NCBI RefSeq assembly: GCF_009176705.1
Contig: NZ_AP021846.1
Coordinates: 2,636,001 to 2,700,000 of the forward strand
Length of the DNA stretch: 64,000 nt
DNA from: Pseudoalteromonas sp. A25
GTDB lineage: Bacteria; Pseudomonadota; Gammaproteobacteria; Enterobacterales; Alteromonadaceae
Direction of reading: 5' to 3'
Below are positions 54,206 to 64,000 of the stretch, piece after piece (position 1 is the first letter of the stretch; every line of letters begins with the position of its first letter). The translations under genes were made by a program, and so were the position numbers. Below the pieces are notes generated by a model, which was not told where the DNA came from, ran no database searches, and was given only the letters and a program-made list of their open reading frames with translations.

Positions 54206-55511
54206 CAACGATTTCCCAACGAATACCCTGTTGTGACTCAAAAGCGCAATGCTCAATATAAAAGCCAACGACTTGAACTAATTGTTCATCATAAAAAACC
54301 AACGGTACTTGCGCTCTTTGCCAACTTGGTACCCCTGCCTCTTTAAGCCAGTGTTTAACCGTATTCCTGCCCGGTTTATTGCGTGGCCTGATCTTGGTAT
54401 TAAGCAACCCAAACTGGATAGATACTCGCTCACCACTTAACGGTAGCCTAAGTCCAGCGCCATGCTCTGCCCTCATAGTACGACCATCGCTTAAATAAAT
54501 AGGGTCAAAACCAACATTTATGCATGCTTGCGGCACTTTAATATCTTTCACAAAATACAGGTAGCCTCGGTATTTTTTGATACTTCCTTTTTTCATCAAA
54601 ATGTTTACTTGTGCATCGTCTTTACTGGTTAATGCTTGATGAATTAACTGATCTAGTTGCACTTTTGAAGGCATGTTTTCGCCCTGTAAAGACAGCCATG
54701 CACGTAACACATTCGCTTGCCTAAGTTCACTCAGTGACCCTAGCATATGCAAGTTAAGTTTATCTGTATCTTGGCTGCAGGCAGTAAGATCTTGCTGGGT
54801 AAGCTCTGCGATAAGGCTTTGCTGCTGCTGCAATATGTCGATACTGCGCAGCGCACTTTGTAAAAACCCGTTAAAGCGAGATTTCAGTAAGGGGATCACT
54901 TGATTACGCAAAAAATTACGATCAAAGCGATTATCTTTATTCGAGTGATCTTCAATGTGTTCGATGGAAAAGGTACGCGCAAATGCTTCGATCTCTTCTC
55001 GAGAAGCGCTGAGCAACGGCCTGATACACACCCGACCTGAGTCTAGAACCCGCTGCTTACGCATCGACGCTAACCCCTCAAGGCCGGAGCCGCGCTTTAA
55101 ACGCAGTAAAAAGGTTTCTAGTTGGTCATCACCGTGTTGGCCCAATACAATTAAGCTATTTGGCATTGCCATTGAATCGAGCGCTGCATAACGTGCATCG
55201 CGCGCTTGCGCTTCTAGGCTATGGCGTGCTTTTTGCTCAACCTCAACGGCGCAGGTTTTAAACTTAATATTAAGCGACCCACATAAATTCTGACAAAATG
55301 CGCGCCACGTATCAGCATCTTTAGACAAACCATGATCGATATAAATGGCTTCTATCTGGCGCTCGGGGGTTTGTTCACGTAACGTGTAACACAAATGCAG
55401 CAAAACAACCGAATCCACGCCGCCAGACAACGCAATGCTCAGTGGTTTTTGATGAAAATTTGGCCCGTTTATCGCAACAAAAAATTTTTTATAAAGCGTG
55501 GTATTTTTCAT
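54195..55511 (-). CDS. tilS: tRNA(Ile)-lysidine synthetase
   Basis: 438 residues. The PP-loop SGGVDSVVLLHL near the N-terminus, the following AIYIDHGLS and HGDDQLETFLLRLKRG-type motif, and the central and C-terminal TilS domains (KSRFNG, RPRNKPGRNTVKHWLKEAGV) identify it. It converts C34 of the minor tRNA-Ile anticodon to lysidine using ATP and lysine, an essential step for AUA decoding. A terminator separates it from accA upstream. Confidence 0.95.
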   Translation of the reverse strand: MKNTTLYKKFFVAINGPNFHQKPLSIALSGGVDSVVLLHLCYTLREQTPERQIEAIYIDHGLSKDADTWRAFCQNLCGSLNIKFKTCAVEVEQKARHSLEAQARDARYAALDSMAMPNSLIVLGQHGDDQLETFLLRLKRGSGLEGLASMRKQRVLDSGRVCIRPLLSASREEIEAFARTFSIEHIEDHSNKDNRFDRNFLRNQVIPLLKSRFNGFLQSALRSIDILQQQQSLIAELTQQDLTACSQDTDKLNLHMLGSLSELRQANVLRAWLSLQGENMPSKVQLDQLIHQALTSKDDAQVNILMKKGSIKKYRGYLYFVKDIKVPQACINVGFDPIYLSDGRTMRAEHGAGLRLPLSGERVSIQFGLLNTKIRPRNKPGRNTVKHWLKEAGVPSWQRAQVPLVFYDEQLVQVVGFYIEHCAFESQQGIRWEIVDDK

Positions 55512-55523
55512 AATTCATAACGT

Positions 55524-55549
55524 AAAAAAGCCGCTTAAGCGGCTTTTTT
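55524..55549 (-). terminator. Terminator of the accA operon
   Basis: AAAAAAGCCGCTTAAGCGGCTTTTTT is a perfect palindromic stem with T-run, 15 bp after the accA stop and upstream of tilS. Confidence 0.9.
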
Positions 55550-55563
55550 AGTTTAGCATTTAC

Positions 55564-56520
55564 TTAGCAGTAACCAAAAGACATCAGCCTTTGGTAACGC
55601 TGTTCAAGCATGGTGTCTGTGCCTAGCTCTTCTAGCTCAGCCAAATCACGCTTTAGTTGAGCTTTAAGGTTTTTCGCCATAACGTCGTAATCACGATGTG
55701 CGCCACCTAATGGCTCTTCTACAATGTTATTGATCAAGTCTAGCTCTTTAACGCGTTGCGCTGATACGCCCATCGCTTCGGCTGCTAGAGGGGCTTTTTC
55801 TGCACTCTTCCAAAGAATTGATGCACACCCTTCTGGAGAGATAACCGAGTACGTGCTGTATTGCAGCATGTTTACGCGGTCGCCTACACCAATTGCCAAT
55901 GCGCCACCTGAGCCACCTTCACCGATAACCGTACAAATAGTTGGTACTTTTAGCGCCGCCATCACTTTTAAATTACGAGCAATCGCTTCGCTTTGACCAC
56001 GTTCCTCTGCACCTACACCTGGATATGCCCCTGGCGTGTCAATAAAGGTAATGATTGGCATTTTAAAGCGTTCAGCCATTTCCATTAAGCGTAATGCTTT
56101 ACGGTAACCTTCAGGCTTTGGCATGCCAAAGTTGCGCTTGATTTTTTCAGCGGTATCGCGGCCTTTTTGCTGCCCGATCACCATAACTGGCTTGCCATCT
56201 AAACGCGCTACACCACCTAAAATAGCAGGGTCATTAGCAAACGTACGATCACCAGCAAACTCATCAAACTCCGTAAAAATACGCTTGATATAGTCGCGAG
56301 TATATGGACGAAGCGGATGACGAGCTAATTGAGAAACCTGCCAAGCACCCAAGCCTGAAAAGACCTTTTCGGTTAGCTCAACGTTTTTCTCCTTCAAACG
56401 CGTGATTTCTTCTTCTAGGCTCAGATCTAAGCTACCTGAGCGGCTAACATTTTGTAACTCTTTAATTTTCGCTTCCAATTCTGCAATTGGAAGTTCAAAG
56501 TCAAGATAATTGAGGCTCAT
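55564..56520 (-). CDS. accA: Acetyl-CoA carboxylase carboxyltransferase subunit alpha
   Basis: 318 residues, the usual length. Motifs are [18 protein letters not shown] at the start, [29 protein letters not shown] and [17 protein letters not shown]. It forms the carboxyltransferase with AccD and makes malonyl-CoA for fatty-acid synthesis. It follows dnaE by 16 bp in the classical cluster, so it is the last gene of the operon before the terminator. Confidence 0.97.
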   Translation of the reverse strand: MSLNYLDFELPIAELEAKIKELQNVSRSGSLDLSLEEEITRLKEKNVELTEKVFSGLGAWQVSQLARHPLRPYTRDYIKRIFTEFDEFAGDRTFANDPAILGGVARLDGKPVMVIGQQKGRDTAEKIKRNFGMPKPEGYRKALRLMEMAERFKMPIITFIDTPGAYPGVGAEERGQSEAIARNLKVMAALKVPTICTVIGEGGSGGALAIGVGDRVNMLQYSTYSVISPEGCASILWKSAEKAPLAAEAMGVSAQRVKELDLINNIVEEPLGGAHRDYDVMAKNLKAQLKRDLAELEELGTDTMLEQRYQRLMSFGYC

Positions 56521-56536
56521 GCTCTAAACTACCTAA

Positions 56537-59500
56537 TTAGTTAAATTCTAGTTCTATTTCTTGCGCCGCCATTTGTGATAATCGAGTCAAAAGATCATCA
56601 GTTGGCGTCACACACCATTGGGTTCCCAGCGTTAGCTCTGCTAAAGCGTCCGGTCGTTGATACATAATCTTTATGGGACATGTACCAAATTTATACGGTT
56701 CTAACACTTTTCTTAAATTTTCGAAGAAGTTTGCTTCAATTTGAACCATATTTAATGTCATTTTTATTGCTCTGATCCGCTTTTCTCGCGCCTGAGCTAT
56801 AGTACATACGTCTCTGGCGGTCATTGTAATGCCCCCAGAGAAGTTATCAAAGCTGACCTGTCCGGTTACAACCAAGATTTGGTTAATTTGCAGCAATTCT
56901 TGGTAAACTTCAAACTGTTCAGGGAATAAGCGTACATCAATCCGGGCACTCTTGTCATCTAAAGTTATCAGTCCCCAGCGATTCCCTTTCTTATTTATTA
57001 ACGTTCTTGCATTAATCACCAACCCTGCCGCGGTTGATTGCACATCACGGTTAGTCGGTTGCAAGTCAATAAGTCGACCCGATGTATAATGTTTGAGCTC
57101 TTTTCTATATTGATTAATCGGGTGACCCGTCAAATACAGACCTAATGTTTCCTTTTCGCCGTCTAACCACTGATTATCAGTCAAAGGTATGGCACTAGTA
57201 AATGCCTGCTCAACTTGCTCAGGCTCAACAGCCAATAAACCAAACAAATCAGATTGTCCGAGCGATTCTGCTTTGTGGTGCTGCTCAGCTGATTTCATCG
57301 CGCCACTTAAGCTTGCAAGCAACGTAGCACGACCAGGTTGGTTTTTCTCAGGTCCCAGTTTATCTAGTGCCCCAGCGTAAATAAGCTTTTCTACAACACG
57401 CTTATTAAGCCGCTTTAAATCAACTCGGGCACAAAAATCAAAGAGATCTCTAAACTCACCGCCTTGCGCTCTGGCTTCAAGGATAGCCTCAACAGGGCCC
57501 TCACCCACGCCTTTAATAGCACCAATACCGTAAACAATTTCGCCTTGGCGGTTAACGGTAAATTTATACACCCCAGCATTTACATCAGGTGGCAGCAGTG
57601 TCAACTTCATGTTTTCACACTCATCCACCAAAGTCACGATTTTGTCGGTGTTATCCATATCCGCAGACATAACCGCAGCCATAAACTCTGCTGGATAATG
57701 CGTTTTCATCCACAACGTTTGATACGACACTAAAGCATAAGCGGCTGAGTGAGACTTGTTAAAGCCATAACCTGCGAACTTCTCTACAAGATCGAAGATT
57801 TTCATTGCAAGTTCGCCATCAACTCCATTGGCGATTGCACCTTCTTCAAAGGTTGAGCGTTGCTTGGCCATTTCTTCGGGCTTTTTCTTACCCATTGCAC
57901 GGCGTAACATATCAGCGCCACCAAGCGTGTAGCCTGCGAGCACCTGTGCTATCTGCATAACCTGCTCTTGGTATAAAATAATACCGTAGGTTGGCTCAAG
58001 GATCGGAATAAGGCTATCGTGTTGCCACTGTACGTCTGGGTAAGATAACTCTTCACGGCCATGTTTACGGTCGATAAAGTTATCTACCATGCCTGATTGC
58101 AATGGCCCAGGTCGAAATAGTGCCACCAATGCAATCATATCTTCAAAGCAATCGGGCTTTAAACGACGAATGAGGTCTTTCATACCTCGGGATTCTAGCT
58201 GGAATACCGCGGTGGTTTCAGCCCTCAGTAACAGCTCAATACTCTTTCTGTCATTTAGGGGGATCGCGTTAATATCGACTGGCTCTTTGCCTTCTCTTGC
58301 CAGTCGCTCGTTGGTCATATCCAATGCCCACTGCAAAATCGTTAGTGTTCGCAGACCCAAGAAGTCGAATTTAACCAAACCCGCAGTTTCTACATCATTT
58401 TTATCAAACTGCGTAACCGGAAACTTACCTTCTTCATCACAATACAAAGCGGCAAAATCGGTGATGGTGGTAGGCGAGATAACTACGCCCCCTGCGTGTT
58501 TACCCGCGTTTCGTGTACACCCTTCTAAAATTCGGCACATATCGATGAGATCTTTCACTTCTTCATCGCCGTCATAGGCCTCAGGAAGACGAGGCTCTAC
58601 ATCAAACGCTTTAGCAAGGGTCATACCTGGATCGCCCGGTACAAGCTTTGAAATACGGTCAACAAACCCGTATGGATGACCAAGTACACGCCCGACATCA
58701 CGAATAACGGCTTTTGCCGCCATGGTACCAAAGGTGATGATCTGCGATACAGCTGCTCGCCCATATAGCATCGCTACATGGTCAATTACTTCATCTCGGC
58801 GGTCCATACAAAAGTCGACGTCAAAGTCGGGCATCGAGACACGCTCAGGGTTTAGAAATCGCTCGAAAAGTAAGTCAAATTCCAGCGGATCTAGGTCGGT
58901 AATTTTGAGCGCGTAAGCAACCAAAGAGCCGGCACCTGAGCCTCGCCCTGGGCCTACAGGAATGTTGTTATCTTTACTCCACTGGATGAACTCCATTACG
59001 ATCAAAAAGTAACCAGGGAATCCCATTTGGTTGATAACGTCTAGTTCAATCTGCAATCGCTCGTCGTATTCTTTACGTTTTTCTTGGCGCTCTTGCTCAT
59101 CGGGAAATAAAAACTGTAAACGCTCTTCGAGGCCATCACGCGATACTTTAACTAAAAAGTCTTCAATTTTTAGATCCCCAGTTGGGTAATCTGGTAAAAA
59201 ATACTTACCTAACTGTACGGTAACATTACAGCGTTTTGCGATTTCAACAGAGTTTTCTAATGCCTCTGGAATATCGCTAAAAAGGTCGAGCATCTGCTCA
59301 GGTGTTTTAAGGTACTGCTCTTTTGAGAAACGTTTTGGGCGGCGCTTATCTTCTAATGTATAACCGTCATGAATCGCAACTCGAATTTCGTGCGCTTCAA
59401 AGTCTTCTTCATGTAAAAACACCACTTCATTAGTGGCAACAACCGGTATGTCGCGCTCACTTGCAAGCGCAACCGCTGCGTGTAAATACTCTTCTTCTTG

Positions 59501-60028
59501 TGCGCGACCGGTTCGTGTAAGCTCTAAATAAAAGTGGTCTTCAAAATGCTGTTCATAAAACGACAGCACATCACGCGCTAGTTGCTGATTGCCTTTTAGT
59601 AAAGCTTTACCGACATCACCATCTTTAGCACCAGAGAGTAAAATCAGGCCCGCTTTGTACTCTGCAAGCCATTGCTTATCAACTACGGGGCGATGGAAAA
59701 CATGCCCCCTTTGATACGCTTTTGAGATCAACAAAGTGAGGTTTTTATACCCTTCGTTATTTTTGGCCAGCACCACAAGACGACACGGCTCATCTGCAAA
59801 TTCATCGCTTTTGAGCCAAATGTCAGCACCGACTATAGGCTTGATCCCCGCGCCATGGGCAGCACCATAAAACCGTACCAAACCGCATAGGTTCATTTGA
59901 TCAGTGATGGCAAATGCTGGCAGCCCTAACTCTTGTGCTCTGGCAACGATAGGTTTCGTTTTCGCCAGTCCATCCACCATAGAAAAGTCACTATGCACAC
60001 GTAAATGAACAAACTGGGGCGCAGCCAT
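56537..60028 (-). CDS. dnaE: DNA polymerase III alpha subunit
   Basis: 1163 residues, full length. The order is PHP domain (about 1-270, [19 protein letters not shown]), catalytic C-family polymerase ([14 protein letters not shown] and [15 protein letters not shown] with the metal-binding Asp), helix-hairpin-helix ([10 protein letters not shown] region) and OB fold ([20 protein letters not shown]). It is the replicative polymerase of the cell. It starts 2 bp after rnhB, so translation is coupled. Confidence 0.98.
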   Translation of the reverse strand: MAAPQFVHLRVHSDFSMVDGLAKTKPIVARAQELGLPAFAITDQMNLCGLVRFYGAAHGAGIKPIVGADIWLKSDEFADEPCRLVVLAKNNEGYKNLTLLISKAYQRGHVFHRPVVDKQWLAEYKAGLILLSGAKDGDVGKALLKGNQQLARDVLSFYEQHFEDHFYLELTRTGRAQEEEYLHAAVALASERDIPVVATNEVVFLHEEDFEAHEIRVAIHDGYTLEDKRRPKRFSKEQYLKTPEQMLDLFSDIPEALENSVEIAKRCNVTVQLGKYFLPDYPTGDLKIEDFLVKVSRDGLEERLQFLFPDEQERQEKRKEYDERLQIELDVINQMGFPGYFLIVMEFIQWSKDNNIPVGPGRGSGAGSLVAYALKITDLDPLEFDLLFERFLNPERVSMPDFDVDFCMDRRDEVIDHVAMLYGRAAVSQIITFGTMAAKAVIRDVGRVLGHPYGFVDRISKLVPGDPGMTLAKAFDVEPRLPEAYDGDEEVKDLIDMCRILEGCTRNAGKHAGGVVISPTTITDFAALYCDEEGKFPVTQFDKNDVETAGLVKFDFLGLRTLTILQWALDMTNERLAREGKEPVDINAIPLNDRKSIELLLRAETTAVFQLESRGMKDLIRRLKPDCFEDMIALVALFRPGPLQSGMVDNFIDRKHGREELSYPDVQWQHDSLIPILEPTYGIILYQEQVMQIAQVLAGYTLGGADMLRRAMGKKKPEEMAKQRSTFEEGAIANGVDGELAMKIFDLVEKFAGYGFNKSHSAAYALVSYQTLWMKTHYPAEFMAAVMSADMDNTDKIVTLVDECENMKLTLLPPDVNAGVYKFTVNRQGEIVYGIGAIKGVGEGPVEAILEARAQGGEFRDLFDFCARVDLKRLNKRVVEKLIYAGALDKLGPEKNQPGRATLLASLSGAMKSAEQHHKAESLGQSDLFGLLAVEPEQVEQAFTSAIPLTDNQWLDGEKETLGLYLTGHPINQYRKELKHYTSGRLIDLQPTNRDVQSTAAGLVINARTLINKKGNRWGLITLDDKSARIDVRLFPEQFEVYQELLQINQILVVTGQVSFDNFSGGITMTARDVCTIAQAREKRIRAIKMTLNMVQIEANFFENLRKVLEPYKFGTCPIKIMYQRPDALAELTLGTQWCVTPTDDLLTRLSQMAAQEIELEFN

Positions 60029-60030
60029 AA

Positions 60031-60630
60031 TTACAACTCCTTCATCGCTAAAATACGTTGCACCGGTTTAAAGCTCTTTCTATGGTGCGGGGTAATACCA
60101 TGCTGCTCAAGCGCTGCAAAATGCGCTTTGGTTGGGTAGCCTTTATGGCCTGCAAATCCAAATTCTGGGTACAGTGCGTCCAACTCCATCATTTCTTGAT
60201 CTCTTGCTACTTTTGCGATGATTGAGGCTGCACTGATTTCAGCTACCAAACTATCGCCTTTAACCACGCTTTGTGCGGCCATATTAAGCGAAGGTAAACG
60301 GTTGCCGTCCACAAAGACAAAATCGGGTGTGATACTCAACCCCTCAACGGCGCGGCTCATCGCTAGCATAGTCGCATGAAGAATATTAAGCTCGTCGATT
60401 TCATCAACTGAGGCGCGAGCAATGCAATAACACAGCGCTTTTTGTTTTATCTCTGTAGCTAGCAGCAGACGTTTTTTTTCAGTTAACTTTTTAGAGTCTG
60501 TTAACCCTTCGATAGGATTGTTGGGGTCAAGAATAACCGCAGCCGTGACAACATCACCCACTAACGGCCCTCGCCCCACCTCATCTACACCCGCAATGTA
60601 TCGAACATTAGGACGCTCAACTTGCATCAA
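60031..60630 (-). CDS. rnhB: Ribonuclease HII
   Basis: 199 residues. The first catalytic Asp-Glu is in [20 protein letters not shown], and [11 protein letters not shown] and [12 protein letters not shown] carry further conserved residues. It removes ribonucleotides and RNA primers from DNA-RNA hybrids. It overlaps lpxB by 14 bp, a conserved arrangement. Confidence 0.97.
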   Translation of the reverse strand: MMQVERPNVRYIAGVDEVGRGPLVGDVVTAAVILDPNNPIEGLTDSKKLTEKKRLLLATEIKQKALCYCIARASVDEIDELNILHATMLAMSRAVEGLSITPDFVFVDGNRLPSLNMAAQSVVKGDSLVAEISAASIIAKVARDQEMMELDALYPEFGFAGHKGYPTKAHFAALEQHGITPHHRKSFKPVQRILAMKEL

Positions 60631-61774
60631 TCAACTCCTCAACTGCGTTTGCCGCTTGTTTGCTGGCATTTAGGCGGATATTACGGTGGATATCATAAAA
60701 CTTCTGAACAAGCGCGTCGTTGTTACCCTTTAACATAGGGTATAGCGCATCGACCAAAGCATCAGAATTGCACTCTTCTTGTAAAAATTCTGGCACCAAA
60801 GGCGCATCGGCGAGCAAATTAGGTAACGAAAAATACTTAATATTAAAAGTAAAAAAATGCTTAAAAATCCAATAACTCACTGGCTTAAATTTATAGCCCA
60901 CCACCATAGGCTTTTTATACAGCATCGCTTCTAATGTGGCAGTACCTGAGGCTAATAATACCGCATTTGCCGCCGCCATCACTTTGCTTGACTGACCATC
61001 AACTAAAATGGGGGATAGGCTAGGTGCTACCTGTTGCAAAATGGCTTCAAATTGCGCGCGACGCTTGGCATTAACAAGCGGCACAATAACTTTTAAATTT
61101 GGTAAGCGTTGGCTTAATTTCACAGCGGTTTGAAGATAAGTTTCACTCAATAGCCCAACTTCTGAACCACGGCTACCCGGCAGTAATGCCAGAACCAGAT
61201 CGTCTTGAGCCAAACCGAGTGCTTGTCGCGCCGCACTGCTATCGTGATCGAGCTCAATTTCATCAGCTAATGTATGACCCACAAACTTACAAGGCACATC
61301 GTGCTTGTCATAAAATGCTTTTTCAAAAGGCAGTAATGAAAGCACTAAGTTCGTGGCTTCGGCAATAGTGAAAATGCGCTTTTGACGCCATGCCCATACT
61401 GAAGGGCTCACGTATTGAACGGTTTTAATACCCGCTTTTTTAAGTGGCTTTTCAACTCGAAGGTTAAAATCCGGTGCATCAATACCAATGTAAATATCCG
61501 GCGGATTATCGATAAAATACTGTACTAATTGCTTGCGTATTTTCAGGAGTCTAGGCAAGCGCCCCAATACTTCAACCAAGCCCATCACCGCCAGTTCTTC
61601 CATATCAAACAACGTTCGGCATCCTGCTGCCTGCATTTTAGGACCTGCAATACCAACAAACTCTGCATGAGGATACTTTTCCTTCAATGCGTCAATGAGT
61701 CCAGCCCCTAAAATATCACCTGACAATTCACCTGCCACAAGGCCAATAGTTAACTTTTTGTTGTTCGTCATCAC
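60617..61774 (-). CDS. lpxB: Lipid-A-disaccharide synthase
   Basis: 385 residues, GT19 fold. Motifs are [43 protein letters not shown] and [20 protein letters not shown]. It joins UDP-2,3-diacyl-glucosamine and lipid X to give the lipid A disaccharide at the inner membrane. A hairpin lies between it and lpxA, so it may have both read-through and own transcription. Confidence 0.97.
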   Translation of the reverse strand: MMTNNKKLTIGLVAGELSGDILGAGLIDALKEKYPHAEFVGIAGPKMQAAGCRTLFDMEELAVMGLVEVLGRLPRLLKIRKQLVQYFIDNPPDIYIGIDAPDFNLRVEKPLKKAGIKTVQYVSPSVWAWRQKRIFTIAEATNLVLSLLPFEKAFYDKHDVPCKFVGHTLADEIELDHDSSAARQALGLAQDDLVLALLPGSRGSEVGLLSETYLQTAVKLSQRLPNLKVIVPLVNAKRRAQFEAILQQVAPSLSPILVDGQSSKVMAAANAVLLASGTATLEAMLYKKPMVVGYKFKPVSYWIFKHFFTFNIKYFSLPNLLADAPLVPEFLQEECNSDALVDALYPMLKGNNDALVQKFYDIHRNIRLNASKQAANAVEELIDAS

Positions 61775-61794
61775 ATTAATCTATTTATAAATAA

Positions 61795-61824
61795 AAACGC
61801 CATACAAGGCATCGTATGGCGTTT
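61795..61824 (-). terminator. Hairpin between lpxA and lpxB
   Basis: AAACGCCATAC and GTATGGCGTTT form an 11-bp stem with an 8-base loop, 28 bp after lpxA. It may partially terminate the transcript or stabilise an mRNA end. Confidence 0.7.
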
Positions 61825-61852
61825 ATCAGCATCTTGCTATTACAGGCATTAT

Positions 61853-62623
61853 CTAGCGAATAATGCCGCGATCTGAGGTATCTAAAAAGTCTATCATTTG
61901 CTGAACAGCAGCAAACTCAGACGCATCGTCTTGCATTGCTGCAACTGCGTCCTCAAGATTTAAGCTCTTGCGAAACAGCGTTTTATATGCGCGGCGCACA
62001 GCCATAATTTCTTCGCTACTAAATCCGCGGCGTTTCATTCCTTCGGTGTTAATAGCAGCTGGCCTTGCTGGTGTGCCTGTAGTAGTTACAAACGGTGGCA
62101 CATCTTTACTCACTCCTGAGTACATACCAATAAAGGCATGTGCTCCGACTTTGCAAAACTGATGAACACCCGTATTGCCAGCTAAAATCGCCCAATCACC
62201 TACATGAACATGGCCGGCAACACTTGCTCCATTTGAGAAGATAACATTGTTGCCAATCACTGCGTCATGTGCCACATGCGTGTATGCCATAAACAGGTTA
62301 TTGCTGCCTATTTTGGTTACGCCTTGATCTTGAATAGTACCACGGTGAATAGTGGCACACTCACGAATGATATTGTTATCACCCATGATAAGTTGAGTCG
62401 GTTCATCCTTGTACTTTTTATCTTGGCAGGCCTCACCCACTGACGCGAACTGGTAAATGTGATTACCAGAGCCAATGGTTGACGGTCCCTTAATTACCAC
62501 GTGTGATTCGATGATACAGTTATCACCTATCACTACATCATTCCCGATGTAACTGTAAGGACCCACAGAGACGTTCTCGCCTAACTGTGCGCCAGATTCA
62601 ATAATCGCAGTAGGATGGATCAC
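61853..62623 (-). CDS. lpxA: UDP-N-acetylglucosamine acyltransferase
   Basis: 256 residues from the GTG at 62623, which puts HPTAIIESGAQLG near the N-terminus as in the family and lies just after the fabZ stop; an ATG eight codons upstream would overlap fabZ. Left-handed beta-helix hexapeptide repeats fill the first two thirds; the catalytic His is in YTHVAHDAVIG. It adds the first acyl chain of lipid A. Confidence 0.95.
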   Translation of the reverse strand: MIHPTAIIESGAQLGENVSVGPYSYIGNDVVIGDNCIIESHVVIKGPSTIGSGNHIYQFASVGEACQDKKYKDEPTQLIMGDNNIIRECATIHRGTIQDQGVTKIGSNNLFMAYTHVAHDAVIGNNVIFSNGASVAGHVHVGDWAILAGNTGVHQFCKVGAHAFIGMYSGVSKDVPPFVTTTGTPARPAAINTEGMKRRGFSSEEIMAVRRAYKTLFRKSLNLEDAVAAMQDDASEFAAVQQMIDFLDTSDRGIIR

Positions 62624-62625
62624 TA

Positions 62626-63078
62626 TTAAAACTCTCTTCTTGCACACATTAGGTCTGCACTACAGACTACTTTGCCATCAACCTTAGCTTCGCCGTAAAA
62701 CTTCCAAATATTGCGACGCTCTTTAACAAAATCAATGTGTAAGTGCATAGTATCGCCAGGAAGCACAGGCTGCTTAAAGCGTGCATTGTCAATTGCTGCA
62801 AATAAGTATAGCTCGTTCTCGCTACGATTCTCGACTGTTTTAAAGCCCAATAAACCGGTAGCTTGCGCCATTGCTTCTAAGATCATTACACCAGGAAAAA
62901 TTGGTTGATCTGGAAAGTGCCCTGTAAAAATAGGTTCGTTTACCGTGACGTTTTTTACTGCATGCAGGTATTCACCCGCTTTGTAGTCGATCACTTTATC
63001 AACTAACAGCATTGGGTAGCGATGCGGTAATAACTTCAAGATTTCTTGGATATCAAAACCATTCAGTTCGTTTGCCAA
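62626..63078 (-). CDS. fabZ: 3-hydroxyacyl-[acyl-carrier-protein] dehydratase
   Basis: 150 residues, hot-dog fold. The catalytic His and Glu are in [13 protein letters not shown] and [10 protein letters not shown]. It dehydrates 3-hydroxyacyl-ACP in fatty-acid elongation and competes with LpxA/LpxD for substrate. It lies between lpxD and lpxA, 15 bp after lpxD. Confidence 0.97.
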   Translation of the reverse strand: MANELNGFDIQEILKLLPHRYPMLLVDKVIDYKAGEYLHAVKNVTVNEPIFTGHFPDQPIFPGVMILEAMAQATGLLGFKTVENRSENELYLFAAIDNARFKQPVLPGDTMHLHIDFVKERRNIWKFYGEAKVDGKVVCSADLMCARREF

Positions 63079-63093
63079 AATAGCGTCCTTTTA

Positions 63094-64000
63094 TTATTCG
63101 TCTATTGTTTTGAGCTGTTCTGTTAAAGATTCTAAAGCTTTTAAGCGCTGTTTAAAATCAGTTAGATTTCGTAAATGAGCCATGTTACGACGCCACTCTT
63201 TATTGGTGCTATGAGGCACACCTGAAGAGTAAACACCCGCTGAGGTGATGGATTTGGTGATCATTGTCATACCAGTGATGATAACACCATCACAAATCTC
63301 CATGTGTCCATTGATACCTACAAGCCCAGCAATTTGGCAATACTTACCAATTTTGGTGCTGCCAGCAATTACCGACGCACCAGCAATAGCAGTGCCTTCG
63401 CCAATTTCAACATTGTGTGCAATTTGAATCAGGTTATCTAAAATCACGTTATCATGAATAATCGTGTCATCGAGTGCGCCACGGTCAATAACCGTGTTCG
63501 CGCCGACTTCGACACTATCACCAATAATCACGCGTCCAACTTGCGGTATTTTAACCCATTTACCGGTTTGGTTAGCGTAACCAAAGCCGTCACTGCCCAC
63601 CACAGCCCCAGACTGAAATAAACAATCTTTACCAATCTCGACTTCGTGATAAACACTGACATTAGCCCAAAGCTTTGTATTTTCGCCAATTTTTGCGCTA
63701 TTACCAACAAAACAGCCGGCACCAATTTGAACATTGTCACCCAGTACTGCATTTGCTTCAATTACCGCATTTGCCGCTATCGCGACATTTTTGCCAAGTT
63801 TAACACTTTGATGAACTACAGCACTTGGGTGAACGCCATCGGCAGCCCTTGGTGTTGTATCCATTAACTGTGCTAATTTGGCATAGGCAATATAGGGGTC
63901 TTTTACGACCAATTTATTGCCTTCAAAGTGCTTAGCGTCAGACTCAGATAAAATAACAGCACCCGCGTTGGTTGTTTCCAACTGGGTGCGATATTTGCTA
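63094..64000 (-). CDS. lpxD: UDP-3-O-(3-hydroxymyristoyl)glucosamine N-acyltransferase (partial)
   Basis: The frame continues to the window edge ([17 protein letters not shown]), so the N-terminal ~40 residues are outside; the TTG at 63981 is not the start. Hexapeptide repeats build a beta-helix, with the catalytic His in QIAHNVEIG and a conserved C-terminal helix ending in [11 protein letters not shown]. It adds the N-linked acyl chain in lipid A synthesis. Confidence 0.95.
   Translation of the reverse strand, partial: SKYRTQLETTNAGAVILSESDAKHFEGNKLVVKDPYIAYAKLAQLMDTTPRAADGVHPSAVVHQSVKLGKNVAIAANAVIEANAVLGDNVQIGAGCFVGNSAKIGENTKLWANVSVYHEVEIGKDCLFQSGAVVGSDGFGYANQTGKWVKIPQVGRVIIGDSVEVGANTVIDRGALDDTIIHDNVILDNLIQIAHNVEIGEGTAIAGASVIAGSTKIGKYCQIAGLVGINGHMEICDGVIITGMTMITKSITSAGVYSSGVPHSTNKEWRRNMAHLRNLTDFKQRLKALESLTEQLKTIDE

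Overview
The window looks like chromosomal DNA of a marine gammaproteobacterium of the Alteromonadales, most likely a Pseudoalteromonas. The evidence is the gene order lpxD-fabZ-lpxA-lpxB-rnhB-dnaE-accA, the moderate to low G+C, the many secreted hydrolases, the membrane-anchored CadC/ToxR-like regulators and the intergenic repeats. This assignment is inference from gene content; no database search was possible.

Layout. (1) 1-29 kb holds accessory but stable chromosomal genes: the end of a TonB-dependent receptor; small membrane and lipoproteins; an ABC exporter operon ending in an AttH/CrtC-like lipoprotein (2.6-6.7 kb); a CadC-like regulator beside a PQQ-type beta-propeller; an AraC regulator; a beta-lactamase-fold serine hydrolase and a penicillin acylase; a second CadC-like regulator; a degenerate metallo-beta-lactamase-like secreted protein; a MerC-like protein; and a sphingomyelinase-like phosphodiesterase. 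A MITE family with AACCTCAG ends and 4-bp target duplications is scattered here. (2) 29-48 kb is a mobile region. It carries eleven recognisable attC sites and about ten promoterless cassette genes, all on the minus strand, with no integron integrase in view: a CALIN (cluster of attC sites lacking an integrase). The array is in two pieces, 29.86-30.70 kb and 38.0-47.6 kb. Between them lie a very large winged-helix/nSTAND-like/TM/TPR regulator, its small partner gene and a divergent PI-PLC with lectin repeats. (3) The right piece carries an IS1111-group IS110 element inserted at an attC, a 128-bp solo right end of the same IS at another attC, and a two-gene IS91-like element lying exactly between two attC core sites. 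(4) 48.3-64 kb is core genome: 4.5S RNA, a DUF3014 protein, a patatin phospholipase, a CPA2 antiporter, a diguanylate cyclase, tilS, and the accA-dnaE-rnhB-lpxB-lpxA-fabZ-lpxD cluster running off the right edge.

How the parts fit. Lipid A, fatty-acid and replication genes share one leftward run. The cassettes include an exporter (LysE family), a GNAT enzyme at the array edge, lipoproteins, a membrane/coiled-coil protein and a 483-residue protein with a HEPN-type R-x4-H motif that may be a phage-defence RNase. The observations most worth testing are the IS1111 element (a candidate bridge-RNA region containing an attC-core-like guide, a circle-junction promoter, and a solo end at a second attC), the regulator with a degenerate Walker A next to PI-PLC, and the HEPN cassette.
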